Notes: generated from the letters alone by a model not told the origin. 64,000 nucleotides of DNA from DAHUXD01 sp963811425 (GCA_963811425.1 CAWERV010000012.1:1-64000), one strand, 5' to 3'. Positions 48,133 to 57,112 are shown, numbered from the stretch's first letter. Made by a program: numbers and translations.

Positions 48133-48786
48133 GTGGCGGGCCGGGAGATCATCGTCGGCGTTTCGGGAGGCTCGGGAGCGCTGCTCGCAAAGCGCTTCGT
48201 CGAGATCGCACTCGCGTCCCGGGGCCTCGCGCGCCTTCACTTCGTCATCTCGGACGCCGGGCTCCAGGTCGCGCGGAGCGAAATTGCGGCCGCGGTCACC
48301 TCCCCCGAAGCCTGGGTCGCCCGCCTCGACGCGCCCCGGGGGCGGCTGGCGCGCGTCACGATCCACGCCAACGCCGACGTCGGCGCATCGATCGCGTCGG
48401 GCTCCTACCCCGTCTCCGCAATGGCGGTCGTCCCGTGCAGCGCGGGCACGCTCGGCTCGATCGCCAACGGCACCTCGCGCGACCTGCTTCAGCGCGCGGC
48501 CGACGTCTGCCTGAAGGAGCGCCGCCCGCTTCTGCTCGCGTTCCGCGAGTCGCCGTACTCGCTCGTCCACATCGAGAACATGCGCCGCGCGGCGATGGCC
48601 GGCGCGATCATCGCGCCGCCGCTGCCGGCCTTCTACATCGACTCGCCCTCGGTCGACCGGTTCCTCGACGCCTGGTGCGTCCGCGCGGCCCGCGCCCTGG
48701 GCCTCGAGCCGCGCGGCGAGCAATTCCGCTGGAAAGGCGAGAGGGGCGCCTCCAGGCCGCCGAAGCGGCCCCGCCCTTCGCGGTGA
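48133..48786 (+). CDS. ubiX: Flavin prenyltransferase UbiX
   Basis: 217 residues. Makes the prenylated FMN cofactor of UbiD-type decarboxylases. Seen: VGVSGGSGALLAKRFVEIAL (FMN-binding), VPCSAGTLGSIANGTSRDLL, LKERRPLLLAFRESPYSLVH, AGAIIAPPLPAFY. The GTG at 48133 starts just before the first strand (AGREIIVGVSG). The stop overlaps the ubiA-like gene start (GTGA), linking it to quinone synthesis. Confidence 0.94.
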   Translation: MAGREIIVGVSGGSGALLAKRFVEIALASRGLARLHFVISDAGLQVARSEIAAAVTSPEAWVARLDAPRGRLARVTIHANADVGASIASGSYPVSAMAVVPCSAGTLGSIANGTSRDLLQRAADVCLKERRPLLLAFRESPYSLVHIENMRRAAMAGAIIAPPLPAFYIDSPSVDRFLDAWCVRAARALGLEPRGEQFRWKGERGASRPPKRPRPSR

Positions 48787-49655
48787 GCGCGCGGCCGGGC
48801 GTCTTCCGGTCGCTCCGGACGACGCTCGAGATGATCAAGTTCTCGCACACCCTCTTCGCCCTTCCGTTCGCGGTCTACTCGGCCTTCCTCGCCGCGGGCG
48901 GATGGCCGGCGCCGGCAACGCTCGCCGGAATCCTGCTCGCGATGGTCGGGGCCCGCAGCGCCGCGATGGCGCACAACCGGCTGGCCGACCTGCGCATCGA
49001 CGCCGCGAACCCGCGGACCGCGTCGCGCGCGCTGCCCTCGGGCGCGCTGTCGGTCGGATTCGTGCGGGCCTTTCTCGTCGCCGCGGTCGTCCTGTTCGTC
49101 GCGTCGGCGGCGAGCCTGAACCGCCTGGCCTTCCTGCTTTCGCCCGTCGCCCTCGCCCTCATCCTCGTCTACTCCTACACGAAGCGGTTCACGGCGCTGT
49201 CGCACCTGGTTCTCGGCCTCTGCCTCGCGCTCGCGCCCGTGGGGGCGTGGATCGCGGTGCGCGGCTCCGTGGAGTTGCTTCCCATCCTCCTCGGGCTCGC
49301 CGTGCTTTTCTGGACGGCCGGGTTCGACGTCATCTACTCGCTGCAGGACGAGGACTTCGACCGGCGCGCGGGCCTGCGATCGATCCCGGCCCGCTTCGGG
49401 GCGGCACGGGCGCTCGTGGTTTCGGCGCTGCTCCACGTCGCGATGGTCGTCCTCCTGGCGGCCGTCTGGCGCCTCTCGGGCGGCGGGGCGATCTTTTTCG
49501 GCGGGATCGCCGCCACGCTCGCGGCCCTCGTCTACCAGCACGCGATCGTCCGGCCCGGCGACCTCTCGCGCGTCGACGCGGCCTTCTTCACGGCGAATGG
49601 ATTCGTTTCGGTGACGCTGTGCCTGACCGGCATCGTGCAAGTGCTGGCCCGGTAG
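48783..49655 (+). CDS. UbiA-family prenyltransferase (quinone pathway)
   Basis: 290 residues, about eight membrane helices. The first Asp-rich motif is NRLADLRIDAANPRTASR, the second DEDFDRRAGLRSIPARFG; IKFSHTLFALPFA is the usual N-terminal segment. It attaches a polyprenyl chain to an aromatic ring. UbiX beside it and the sequence type fit the MqnP-like enzymes of futalosine-type menaquinone synthesis as well as 4-hydroxybenzoate transferases; the exact acceptor is open. Confidence 0.92.
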   Translation: MSARPGVFRSLRTTLEMIKFSHTLFALPFAVYSAFLAAGGWPAPATLAGILLAMVGARSAAMAHNRLADLRIDAANPRTASRALPSGALSVGFVRAFLVAAVVLFVASAASLNRLAFLLSPVALALILVYSYTKRFTALSHLVLGLCLALAPVGAWIAVRGSVELLPILLGLAVLFWTAGFDVIYSLQDEDFDRRAGLRSIPARFGAARALVVSALLHVAMVVLLAAVWRLSGGGAIFFGGIAATLAALVYQHAIVRPGDLSRVDAAFFTANGFVSVTLCLTGIVQVLAR

Positions 49656-49720
49656 CCGGTTGCCGAAAAAGGGTTGAGGGCTACGGCCGGCGGCGCGCGA
49701 TCGCATTAGAATCCCCTGCG

Positions 49721-50380
49721 ATGGCAATTCCCACGGAAGGCGACGTGAAGCTGAGGCACCTCGCGATCGACGGCCCGATCGGCGTCGGCAAGACTTCGCT
49801 CGTGGAGATGCTGTCGCGCAAGTTCCACGGCACCAAGATCCTCGAGGACGTCGACAACCCGTTCCTGCCCGACTTCTACAAGAAGAAGAAGGGGGCCGCC
49901 TTCCAGACCCAGCTCTTTTTTCTCCTCGCGCGCTACCAGCAGCAGCAGGAGATCGCGCAGATCGACATGTTCACGACGCTCGTCGTCGCGGACTACCACT
50001 TCCCCAAGGACAAGATCTTCGCCTGCCTGAACCTCGACGACTCGGAGCTCTTGATCTACGACAAGCTCTACACGCTGCTCTCGGAGTCGGTCAGGAAGCC
50101 CGACCTCGTCATCTACCTGCAGGGCTCGATCGACACGTGCATGAAGCGGATCAAGAAGAAGACCCGCACGCACGAAAAGGCCATCACGCCCGAGTACCTC
50201 GCGCAGCTGATCGAGGCCTACAACTATTACTTCTACCACTACGACGAGACGCCGCTGCTCGTGGTCGATACCAACGAGATCGACTTCGTCAACCGCCCCG
50301 CCGATTTCGACGACCTCGTGGCCCAGATCCAGAGGGTGAAGAAGGGCGTCCAGTACTACGTCCCCGCCGGCAGCGTGTAA
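49721..50380 (+). CDS. Deoxynucleoside kinase
   Basis: 219 residues. P-loop DGPIGVGKTSLVEML, then QTQLFFLLARYQQQQEI, the DRY/DRH-like VVADYHFPKDKIFA, and LIYLQGSIDTCMKRIKKKTR-type lid (VIYLQGSIDTCMKRIKKKTR). It phosphorylates deoxynucleosides for salvage, probably deoxyadenosine or deoxyguanosine by family. No ribosome site is clear before the ATG. It stands alone in front of structured intergenic sequence. Confidence 0.92.
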   Translation: MAIPTEGDVKLRHLAIDGPIGVGKTSLVEMLSRKFHGTKILEDVDNPFLPDFYKKKKGAAFQTQLFFLLARYQQQQEIAQIDMFTTLVVADYHFPKDKIFACLNLDDSELLIYDKLYTLLSESVRKPDLVIYLQGSIDTCMKRIKKKTRTHEKAITPEYLAQLIEAYNYYFYHYDETPLLVVDTNEIDFVNRPADFDDLVAQIQRVKKGVQYYVPAGSV

Positions 50381-50424
50381 CCGTCGCGCGCGCTTCGCTC
50401 GAGGGTCTGCGCCTGCGGCGCACC

Positions 50425-50541
50425 GGCGTCCGGCTCGCCCGGATGCGGGCTCGACCGGACGCCTGACCCCCCTCGCTGCGCGCTCGCTCCCGCGGCGCGA
50501 ACCTCCTCCCTCCCTTCGGTCGGGAGACTATTCGCGCCGCG
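50425..50541. other. Structured intergenic segment
   Basis: Two large stem-loops. First: GGCGTCCGG/CCGGACGCC (50425-50433 with 50455-50463) with an inner GCCCG/CGGGC stem. Second: CGCGGCGCGAA/TTCGCGCCGCG (50491-50501 with 50531-50541) enclosing CTCCC/GGGAG. There is no T-run, so it is not a typical terminator; it could end the kinase transcript, protect it, or be a mobile repeat. Confidence 0.55.
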
Positions 50542-50655
50542 CGCAGCCATGAGCCGCACGGCCAAAGGGGGCCGCATCGGTATATGATTTTCCCTCGCCC
50601 TTTGCGGCGGCGATCCCGATCTTCGGGACGTCGACCGGAAGGAAAGGAGCGAACG

Positions 50656-51501
50656 ATGGCCGACCTACCGGAACAGGAGCCCCTCTCCATCCCCCAGCTC
50701 GTCGCGGCCAAGGGCCGGGAGCGCATCGCGATGATGACCGCGTACGACGCGCCCACCGCTGCGCTGCTCGATGCGGCCGGCGTGGACGTGCTGCTCGTGG
50801 GCGACTCGGTCGAGATGGCGATCTACGGCGAGCCGAATACGCTGACGGCCACGATGGACTCCATGATCCGCCACACCCGGGCCGTCGCGCGCGCGACCAA
50901 ACGCGCCGTCGTCGTCGGCGACATGCCCTTCCTCTCGTACCAGGCCGAGCCGGCGCGCGCCGTCGAGAACGCGGGCCGCTTCCTCGCCGACGGCGGCGCG
51001 GCGGCGGTCAAGCTCGAGGGCGGCCGCCGCATCCTTCCGGCCGTCGAAGCGATCCTCGCGGCCGACATCCCGGTGATGGGACACGTCGGCTTGACGCCGC
51101 AGTCCTACCGCAAGTTCGGCGGCTTCAAGGTCCAGGGCCGCGAGGCCGACTCGGCGCGCCAGATCCGCGACGACGCGCAGGCGCTGGCAGGGGCCGGCTG
51201 CTTTGCGATCGTGCTCGAGTGCGTCCCGGATTCGCTCGCCGCGGAGATCACGCGGGAGCTCGCAATTCCGACGATCGGAATCGGCGCCGGCGCCGCCTGC
51301 GACGGCCAGGTCCTCGTCTTCCACGACGTCGTGGGGCTCACGCGCGACCTGCGGCCCAAGTTCGTCCGGCGTTACGCCGATCTCGCCTCCGTCATCGAGG
51401 GCGCCGCCCGCGCCTTCACGCAGGACGTCAAGAGCGGCGCGTTCCCGTCGAAGGAAGAGACGTTCACGGGCGTCAAAGCGACGCTGCGCCGCGTGCATTG
51501 A
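50656..51501 (+). CDS. panB: 3-methyl-2-oxobutanoate hydroxymethyltransferase
   Basis: 281 residues; first pantothenate step (ketopantoate from ketoisovalerate and methylene-THF). MMTAYDAPTAALLDAAGVDV, metal-binding Asp in VLLVGDSVEM and VVVGDMPFLSY, AVKLEGG, MGHVGLTPQS, and Glu/Gly motif IGIGAGAACDGQVLVFHD. AAGGAG lies before the ATG. First of panB-panC-thiG. Confidence 0.97.
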   Translation: MADLPEQEPLSIPQLVAAKGRERIAMMTAYDAPTAALLDAAGVDVLLVGDSVEMAIYGEPNTLTATMDSMIRHTRAVARATKRAVVVGDMPFLSYQAEPARAVENAGRFLADGGAAAVKLEGGRRILPAVEAILAADIPVMGHVGLTPQSYRKFGGFKVQGREADSARQIRDDAQALAGAGCFAIVLECVPDSLAAEITRELAIPTIGIGAGAACDGQVLVFHDVVGLTRDLRPKFVRRYADLASVIEGAARAFTQDVKSGAFPSKEETFTGVKATLRRVH

Positions 51502-51507
51502 GCTCGC

Positions 51508-51545
51508 CCCTCACCCCAACCCTCTCCCGCCGGGAGGGCGCCGGA
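51508..51545. repeat. Small hairpin repeat of the CCCTCACCCCAACCC type
   Basis: CCCCTCACCCCAACCCTCTC followed by CCGCCGGGAGGG, which forms CTCCC/GGGAG. This sequence type is common between genes in many high-GC genomes. It lies in the short panB-panC gap. Confidence 0.6.
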
Positions 51546-51557
51546 GGATCCGCGTCG

Positions 51558-52412
51558 ATGAGAACCATCCGCACGCTCGCGCCGCTGCGCGAGGCCGTCG
51601 CGCAGTCGCGCATGGCCGCGCGGCCGATCGCGTTCGTCCCGACGATGGGGGCGCTGCACGAGGGGCACCTCTCGCTCGTGCGGCTGGCCAAACGCGAGGG
51701 CGGGCTGACGGTCGTCTCGATCTTCGTCAACCCGCTGCAGTTTGCGCCGGGCGAGGACCTGGCCAGCTACCCGCGGCGCGAGGAGGACGACGCGCGCCTG
51801 CTCGAGAAGGAAGGCGCGGACGTCCTGTATCTGCCGGACCCCGCCGCCCTCTATCCCGAGGACTTCTCGACGTCGATCGAGGTCTCCGGCGTCTCCGAAG
51901 GCGGCGAGGGCGCGTGCCGCCCGGGACACTTCCGCGGCGTCGCCACGGTCGTCGCGAAGCTCTTCCTGCGCGTGCTGCCCGACGTCGCAGTCTTCGGGAG
52001 GAAGGATCTTCAGCAGGCTGCCGTCATCCGGCGCATGGTCCGCGACCTCGACCTGCCCGTTCGACTCGTCATCGGCGAGACGATCCGGGCGGCCGACGGC
52101 CTGGCGATGTCCTCGCGAAACGCTTACCTCTCGGCCGACGAGCGGCTGCGCGCGGCGGGCCTCGCGAGCACCCTCTTCGCCGCCCGGGCCCGCGCGACCC
52201 ACGGCTCGACCGACCCGCGGCAGATCGAGGACGACGCCCGCAAGCAGCTCGAAGCCTCCGGCCTGCGGGTGGACTACGTGGAGGCTGTGCACGCCGAGAC
52301 GATGCGGATCGCGGACCGGGTCATTCCCGGGGTCGCCCTCGCGGCCGCCGTGCGGATCGGGAAGACCCGCCTGATCGACAACGTTTACCTCATCGACCCG
52401 GCAAGGGCATAG
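51558..52412 (+). CDS. panC: Pantothenate synthetase
   Basis: 284 residues; joins pantoate and beta-alanine with ATP. Nucleotidyltransferase motifs: FVPTMGALHEGHLSLVRLA, FVNPLQFAPGEDLASYPR, VFGRKDLQQAAVIRRMVRDL, GLAMSSRNAYLS. GGAGGATC precedes the ATG by suitable distance. It follows panB by 56 bases and precedes thiG by 9. Confidence 0.97.
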   Translation: MRTIRTLAPLREAVAQSRMAARPIAFVPTMGALHEGHLSLVRLAKREGGLTVVSIFVNPLQFAPGEDLASYPRREEDDARLLEKEGADVLYLPDPAALYPEDFSTSIEVSGVSEGGEGACRPGHFRGVATVVAKLFLRVLPDVAVFGRKDLQQAAVIRRMVRDLDLPVRLVIGETIRAADGLAMSSRNAYLSADERLRAAGLASTLFAARARATHGSTDPRQIEDDARKQLEASGLRVDYVEAVHAETMRIADRVIPGVALAAAVRIGKTRLIDNVYLIDPARA

Positions 52413-52421
52413 GATTTCCCC

Positions 52422-53241
52422 ATGGCCGACCCGACGACCCTCGAGCCCCCGGCCGCGCCCGCGACGACCGCGGATCCGTTCGTCTTCGGTGGGCGGCCGT
52501 TCCGGTCCCGCCTGATCGTCGGCACCGGCAAGTACGCAACCTTCCCCCTCATGAAGGCGGCGCTCGAGGAGTCGCAGGCCGAGATCGTCACGGTCGCCGT
52601 GCGCCGCGTGAACCTGACCGACCGCTCGAAAGAGTCACTGCTCGACTACGTCCCCAGGGGCATGACGCTCCTGCCGAACACTGCCGGCTGCTACAACGCG
52701 GACGACGCCGTCCGCGCCGCCCGGCTGGGGCGCGAGGTCGGCCTCTCCAACTGGGTCAAGCTCGAGGTCCTCGGCGACGAGCAGACGCTGTGGCCCGACA
52801 ACGAGGCGCTGCTCGCGGCGACGAAGACGCTCGTCGGCGAAGGCTTCGTCGTCTTCCCGTACACCTCGGACGACCCGATCGTGTGCCGCAAGCTCGAAGA
52901 CGCCGGAGCCGCCGCGGTCATGCCGCTCGGCGCGCCCATCGGCTCGGGGCTCGGGATCCAGAATCCGAACTCGATCTGCGATCATCCTCGAGCGCGCCAG
53001 GGTCCCGGTCATCGTGGACGCGGGCGTGGGCACGGCGTCGGATGCGTGCGTCGCCATGGAACTCGGCGCCGCCGGCGTGCTGATGAACACGGGCATCGCC
53101 GGCGCCGCCGATCCGGTCCGGATGGCCCGCGCCATGCGGGACGCCGTTCGCGCCGGGCGGGACGCCTTCCTGGCCGGACGCATCCCGAGGAAGCGCTACG
53201 CGACGGCGTCCTCGCCGGTCCAGGGCGTGATCGGGTCGTAA
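52422..53241 (+). CDS. thiG: Thiazole synthase (one frameshift)
   Basis: About 272 residues; builds the thiazole ring of thiamine. LIVGTGKYATFPLMKAALEE, VRRVNLTDRSKES, LPNTAGCYNADDAVR, catalytic Lys in NWVKLEVLGDEQTLWPDN, then GAPIGSGLGIQNPNSI. There the frame breaks near 52985 (ATCTGCGATC; one base too many). The other frame continues VPVIVDAGVGTASDACVAME and ends SPVQGVIGS. The remaining thi genes are not nearby, and no TPP riboswitch is seen. Confidence 0.9.
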
Positions 53242-53643
53242 CTGCCTGCCGAAAAAGGCACTTGCTGGCATCCGGACCGCAGGGGCGGGACTCGTCCAAA
53301 CCCGCGGGCGCCCGCAAGGGTCGCCCTGCGGCCCTTGTCGGCGCGGGTTCCTGACACTCCCCCTTGCAACCCTTACAATCTCCATGCTACTTTTCGCCAG
53401 CTTTTACGAAGACCCCGCACATCCCAACTGCCACCTTTATGTTTTTCCATCCCCCATCCGCGCGTCTTTGCGGGCAGACGTGCGTGCGTTCGAAAGGGGG
53501 TCGGTCCTAGAAATACCTCTTCCCCGGCGCACGGGCGCCGGAGTTTCGAAACTGTGTAACCGATTCGCCATTTTTTTCGCCGGAGCGCGGCCATCGTGCC
53601 GGCCCCGGCCCAGGGATGAAACCCAGGAGATCTGAATAATTCC
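53242..53643. other. Long leader region before the CxxC protein gene
   Basis: 402 bases without a gene. A promoter-like TTGCAA at 53364 with CTACTT 17 bases on would give a leader of about 245 bases. The leader has a hairpin CCGGCGC/GGCGCCGG at 53525-53542 and a run of seven T at about 53573. Regulation through RNA structure is possible but not shown. Confidence 0.4.
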
Positions 53644-53943
53644 ATGATGCAGCAATACACGGACAAGAACCTCAATTGCGTCGACTGTAGCGGCACGTTC
53701 CTCTTCTCGGCCGACGACCAGGAGTTTTACGCCCGCAAAGGCTTCACCAACGAGCCGAAGCGGTGCAAGCCCTGCCGCGACAAGCGCAAGACGTCCTCGG
53801 GAGAGGGTCGCGAGCGCACCTTCTACGACGTGACCTGCGACGGCTGCGGCAAGCAGACGCAGGTTCCGTTCAACCCGACCAACGGCAAGCCGGTCTACTG
53901 CCGCGAGTGCTACGCCGCGCGCCGCGCCCAGCAGTCCTACTAA
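53644..53943 (+). CDS. Zinc-ribbon protein with three CxxC pairs and a lone CxxC partner
   Basis: 99 residues, cytoplasmic, basic. Two zinc-ribbon units: LNCVDCSGTFLFSADDQEFY with RCKPCRDKRK, and VTCDGCGKQTQVPF with YCRECYAARRAQQ, eight Cys in four pairs. It belongs to the small CxxC-x17-CxxC proteins common in environmental bacteria; the function is unknown, and nucleic-acid binding is plausible from the charge. AGGAG lies about 15 bases upstream of the ATG. A strong terminator follows. Confidence 0.85.
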   Translation: MMQQYTDKNLNCVDCSGTFLFSADDQEFYARKGFTNEPKRCKPCRDKRKTSSGEGRERTFYDVTCDGCGKQTQVPFNPTNGKPVYCRECYAARRAQQSY

Positions 53944-53968
53944 AGCCGCTCTCTTTCTCGATTCCACG

Positions 53969-53997
53969 GGCCCCGGCGTCAAGCCGGGGCCTTTTTT
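53969..53997 (+). terminator. Intrinsic terminator
   Basis: Perfect nine-base stem GGCCCCGGC/GCCGGGGCC, loop GTCAA, then TTTTTT. Ends the CxxC protein transcript. Confidence 0.95.
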
Positions 53998-54020
53998 GTT
54001 ATCGTCACAGCCCCTTGCCG

Positions 54021-54974
54021 ATGACACTCTCGCCCCACGGGGCCACCCCGGCCGCCACCCGTCTCGCCGGCGCGATCGGGCGCACCCCGCTCGTGGAGCT
54101 GCCGCACTTTTCGCGAGACGCCGCCCGGATTTTCGCCAAGCTCGAGTGGTTCAATCCCGGCGGCAGCGTCAAGGACCGCATCGCGAAGGCGATGGTCGAG
54201 GACGCCGAGGCGCGCGGCCTTCTCGCGGCGGGCGGCACGATCGTCGAGGCGACCTCGGGCAACACCGGCGTGGCGCTCGCGATGATCGCGGCGTCGAAGC
54301 ACTACCGCTGCGTCATCGTCATGCCCGAGGGTTACGGCGACGTGAAGGCCCGGCTGATGCGCGGGCTCGGCGCCGAGGTCGTCCGGACTCCGGCGGACGC
54401 CATGATGATGGGCGCGATCGAACGCGTGAACCAGATCGTGCGCGACACTCCCGGCGCCTGGATGCCCAACCAGTTCTACAACCCCGTCAATCCCCGGACC
54501 CACTACGAGACGACGGGCCCCGAGATCGCCGCGCAGGTCGGCGGCCCGATCGATGCCTGGGTGGCCGGCGTGGGCACGACCGGGACGTTCATCGGCGTCG
54601 CGCGGTACCTCTCGGAAGCGAACCCGCGCCTGCTGCGCGTCGCCGTCGAGCCGCAGGGCTCGATCCTCGGCGGCGGCGCTCCCGGGCCGCACGAGGTCGA
54701 GGGCATCGGCCTTTCCAAGATCTGGCCGATCTTCGATCGGAGTTTCATGGACGAAGCGCTCGAGATCCGCGACAAGGAGGCCTTCGACACCTGCCGCGCG
54801 CTCGCCCGCGAGGAGGGCCTCTGCGTCGGAGGTTCCGCCGGAGCGGCGGCGGCCGCGGCGCTGCGCATCGCGGAGCGCCTGGGCCCCGGCAAGACCGTCG
54901 TCACGCTCTTCCCGGACGGGGCGGAGCGCTATCCCGACCAGGGCATCTTCGCCGCCTCGCGGCCGAAAGGATAA
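54021..54974 (+). CDS. Cysteine synthase / cystathionine beta-synthase-type PLP enzyme
   Basis: 317 residues, fold-type II. PLP Lys in NPGGSVKDRIAKAMVEDAE, phosphate loop TSGNTGVALA, AWVAGVGTTGTFIGVARYL, and CVGGSAGAAAAAAL near the end. It makes cysteine from O-acetylserine and sulfide, or cystathionine from serine and homocysteine; the downstream partner makes the second option attractive. No separate regulatory domain is attached. Followed four bases later by a cystathionine gamma enzyme. Confidence 0.92.
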   Translation: MTLSPHGATPAATRLAGAIGRTPLVELPHFSRDAARIFAKLEWFNPGGSVKDRIAKAMVEDAEARGLLAAGGTIVEATSGNTGVALAMIAASKHYRCVIVMPEGYGDVKARLMRGLGAEVVRTPADAMMMGAIERVNQIVRDTPGAWMPNQFYNPVNPRTHYETTGPEIAAQVGGPIDAWVAGVGTTGTFIGVARYLSEANPRLLRVAVEPQGSILGGGAPGPHEVEGIGLSKIWPIFDRSFMDEALEIRDKEAFDTCRALAREEGLCVGGSAGAAAAAALRIAERLGPGKTVVTLFPDGAERYPDQGIFAASRPKG

Positions 54975-54978
54975 AGCC

Positions 54979-56121
54979 ATGGGCTTTTCGACCGACTGCA
55001 TCCATGCGGGCAACGCGCCCGATCCCACGACCGGCTCCGTGACGGTGCCGATCTACCAGACCTCGACGTACGTCCAGGAGGGGCTCGGCAAGCACAAAGG
55101 GTACGAGTACGGGCGCACGCAGAATCCGACCCGCTCGGCCCTCGAGGAGAACCTCGCGGTGCTCGAGGGCGGCGCCGGCGCGCGCGCCTTCGCGTCGGGC
55201 ATGGCGGCGATCACGGCGATCTCGACGCTCGTGAAGCAGGGCGACCACGTCGTCTGCTCGAACATGACGTACGGCGGCACGTACCGCTACTACACGAAAA
55301 TCCTCGCGAACTACGGCGTGACGTTCTCGTTCGTGGACACGGCCTCGCCGGCCGAGGTCGAGCGCGCAATCCGGCCCGAGACGAAGATGCTCCACCTCGA
55401 ATCCCCGACCAACCCGACGCTGCAGCTCTGCGACATCGCGGCCCTCTCGGAGCTCGCGCACAGGAACGGCGCCGTCGTCGTCGTGGACAACACGTTCGCC
55501 TCCCCGTACCTCCAGAAGCCGCTCGCCCTCGGTGCGGACATCGTCATGCACTCGACGACGAAATTCCTCGGCGGCCACTCCGACACGGTGGGCGGTGCCG
55601 CAATCGCGAAGTCGAAGGAGCACCTCGAGTGGCTCTCGTTCGTGCAGAACAGCTCGGGCGCGATCCTCTCGCCCATGGACTCGTGGCTCGTGCTGCGCGG
55701 CATCAAGACCCTTTCCGTGCGCATGGAGCGCCACGAGGTCAACGGCCGCGCCGTCGCCGAGCATCTCGCGAAGCAGCCAAAGGTCAGGAAGGTCAACTAC
55801 CCCGGCCTGGCGTCGCACCCCCAGCACGCGCTCGCGAAGAAGCAGATGCGCGGGTTCGGGGCGCTGATCTCCTTTGAGCTCGGTTCCTTCGAAAACGCGC
55901 GGGGGTTCCTCGGCAAGGTGCGCCTCTGCTCGCTCGGCGAAAGCCTCGGCGGCGTCGAGACGCTCATCTCCCACCCCGCGTCGATGACCCACGCCTCGAT
56001 CCCGGAGGAGGAGCGCAACCGTCTGGGCGTCACCCCCGGCCTCGTGCGGATCTCGGTCGGCATCGAGGATATCGAGGACATCATCGCGGACCTCGACCAG
56101 GCGCTGGCGGCGGTGCGGTAA
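54979..56121 (+). CDS. Cystathionine gamma-synthase/lyase family enzyme
   Basis: 380 residues, fold-type I PLP enzyme. STDCIHAGNAPDPTTGSVTV, YEYGRTQNPTRSALEENLA, FASGMAAI, VVDNTFASPYLQKPL, PLP Lys in HSTTKFLGGHSDTVGG, and RISVGIEDIEDIIADLDQAL. With the preceding gene it would form the reverse transsulfuration route from homocysteine to cysteine; a synthase role cannot be ruled out from sequence alone. Confidence 0.94.
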   Translation: MGFSTDCIHAGNAPDPTTGSVTVPIYQTSTYVQEGLGKHKGYEYGRTQNPTRSALEENLAVLEGGAGARAFASGMAAITAISTLVKQGDHVVCSNMTYGGTYRYYTKILANYGVTFSFVDTASPAEVERAIRPETKMLHLESPTNPTLQLCDIAALSELAHRNGAVVVVDNTFASPYLQKPLALGADIVMHSTTKFLGGHSDTVGGAAIAKSKEHLEWLSFVQNSSGAILSPMDSWLVLRGIKTLSVRMERHEVNGRAVAEHLAKQPKVRKVNYPGLASHPQHALAKKQMRGFGALISFELGSFENARGFLGKVRLCSLGESLGGVETLISHPASMTHASIPEEERNRLGVTPGLVRISVGIEDIEDIIADLDQALAAVR

Positions 56122-56237
56122 CAGGAGGGGACGCGGCTCGAAAGAGTCGTATCGACGCGGACCGGGCGCACACCGAAAACGAGGCCGAGAAACAGGGACG
56201 CGAAAGCGAGCGAGGCGGAAGCCGAGGAGGCTCCCTG

Positions 56238-56651
56238 TCAGCCCTTTCGCCGCGGGGCCGCCTTCTTGCCGGCGGCCCTCCTCGTCTTCCCCTTCGCCGT
56301 CGCCTTGCCCGCGACCTTGCGTTTGGTCGACGCCGTCATCTTTTCGATCCAGGAGTTGAACCCCGGCGAGGCCATGTCCACCCGATAGCCGAGGACTTCG
56401 GGGAGCTCGTAGGTGTTGACCTTGTGGATCGTCTCGCGCACCGCCTCGAACTGCGAGGCGGTCGTCTTGATGAGCAGCAGCATCTCCCCGTCATCGCAGA
56501 CCCGCCCCTTCCAGCGGTAGACCGAGTGGATGTTCGGGATGATGTTCACGCAGGCCGCGCGGCGGCTGCGCACGAGCGCATGCGCCACGTCGAGCGCCTG
56601 CTCCTCCGTGCCGACGGACGTCACGACGACGATCAGATCCTTTTTGGCCAT
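56238..56651 (-). CDS. cutA: CutA-family protein with a basic tail
   Basis: 137 residues. CutA core: VVTSVGTEEQALDVAHALVR, RRAACVNIIPNIHSVYRWKG, MLLLIKTTASQFEAV, YELPEVLGYRVD. These form stable trimers linked to divalent-cation tolerance. After the core come about 30 residues almost only Lys, Arg, Ala, Gly, Thr (TKRKVAGKATAKGKTRRAAG), which CutA proteins usually lack. The ATG at 56651 gives the family start; the longer frame to 56690 is not supported. It is divergent from ssrA. Confidence 0.92.
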   Translation of the reverse strand: MAKKDLIVVVTSVGTEEQALDVAHALVRSRRAACVNIIPNIHSVYRWKGRVCDDGEMLLLIKTTASQFEAVRETIHKVNTYELPEVLGYRVDMASPGFNSWIEKMTASTKRKVAGKATAKGKTRRAAGKKAAPRRKG

Positions 56652-56684
56652 GGCACGCGCATTCCATGTCGGCAAGGCCATCCG

Positions 56685-56715
56685 TGTCAAGCGCGGCGCG
56701 TGCCGGTGGTAGTAT
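56685..56715 (+). promoter_or_regulatory. Possible ssrA promoter
   Basis: TGTCAA, 19 bases, TAGTAT, about 37 bases before the tmRNA. Spacing is long, so this is tentative. Confidence 0.35.
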
Positions 56716-56751
56716 TGTCAGTCGATCTTTGAGTCTCGCGTGACTCTTCGT

Positions 56752-57112
56752 GGGGGCGAAACGGCTTCGACGGGGACGATTGCGCGAGAGGTTGCATGCC
56801 GAGGTCTCACCCCTCCTCGTTAAAGCAGGGTGAAAAATAGTAGCTGCGAACAACAGCAACTTCGCTCTGGCTGCTTAATTAAGTAGCCTCGTTTGACGCG
56901 TAGCGCACCCGCCGCGCCGCGTCCGACGTCGCGAAATGCGGGTGTAGCGGCTCCGGCCCCCCGGACGGAGCTGCGAAATCAATCCGGGGTTGCCCTGACG
57001 CCGTTTTGCCTCTTCTCGAGGCGGCAGGGCGAGAACCAAGAAGAGGCTGAGCATGGAGTGGCCTCTCCTGCAGCGCTTCCGGACGCGGGTTCAACTCCCG
57101 CCGCCTCCACCA
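56752..57112 (+). ncRNA. ssrA: tmRNA
   Basis: Starts GGGGGCGAAACGGCTTCGAC, typical of tmRNA, and ends with the tRNA-like part GACGCGGGTTCAACTCCCGC, CGCCTCC and encoded CCA. The tag frame GCGAACAACAGCAACTTCGC then CTGGCTGCTTAA (56846-56878) gives ANNSNFALAA, possibly with one Ala before it. It rescues stalled ribosomes together with SmpB, which is not in the window. Confidence 0.96.

Noticed and set aside
52412..53241. TPP riboswitch controlling thiG
   Set aside because: thiG follows panC by nine bases, and no conserved TPP-aptamer sequences are visible there or before panB.
53944..54020. SAM or other riboswitch before the cysteine/cystathionine genes
   Set aside because: The 77-base gap is filled by a plain terminator and leaves no room for an aptamer.
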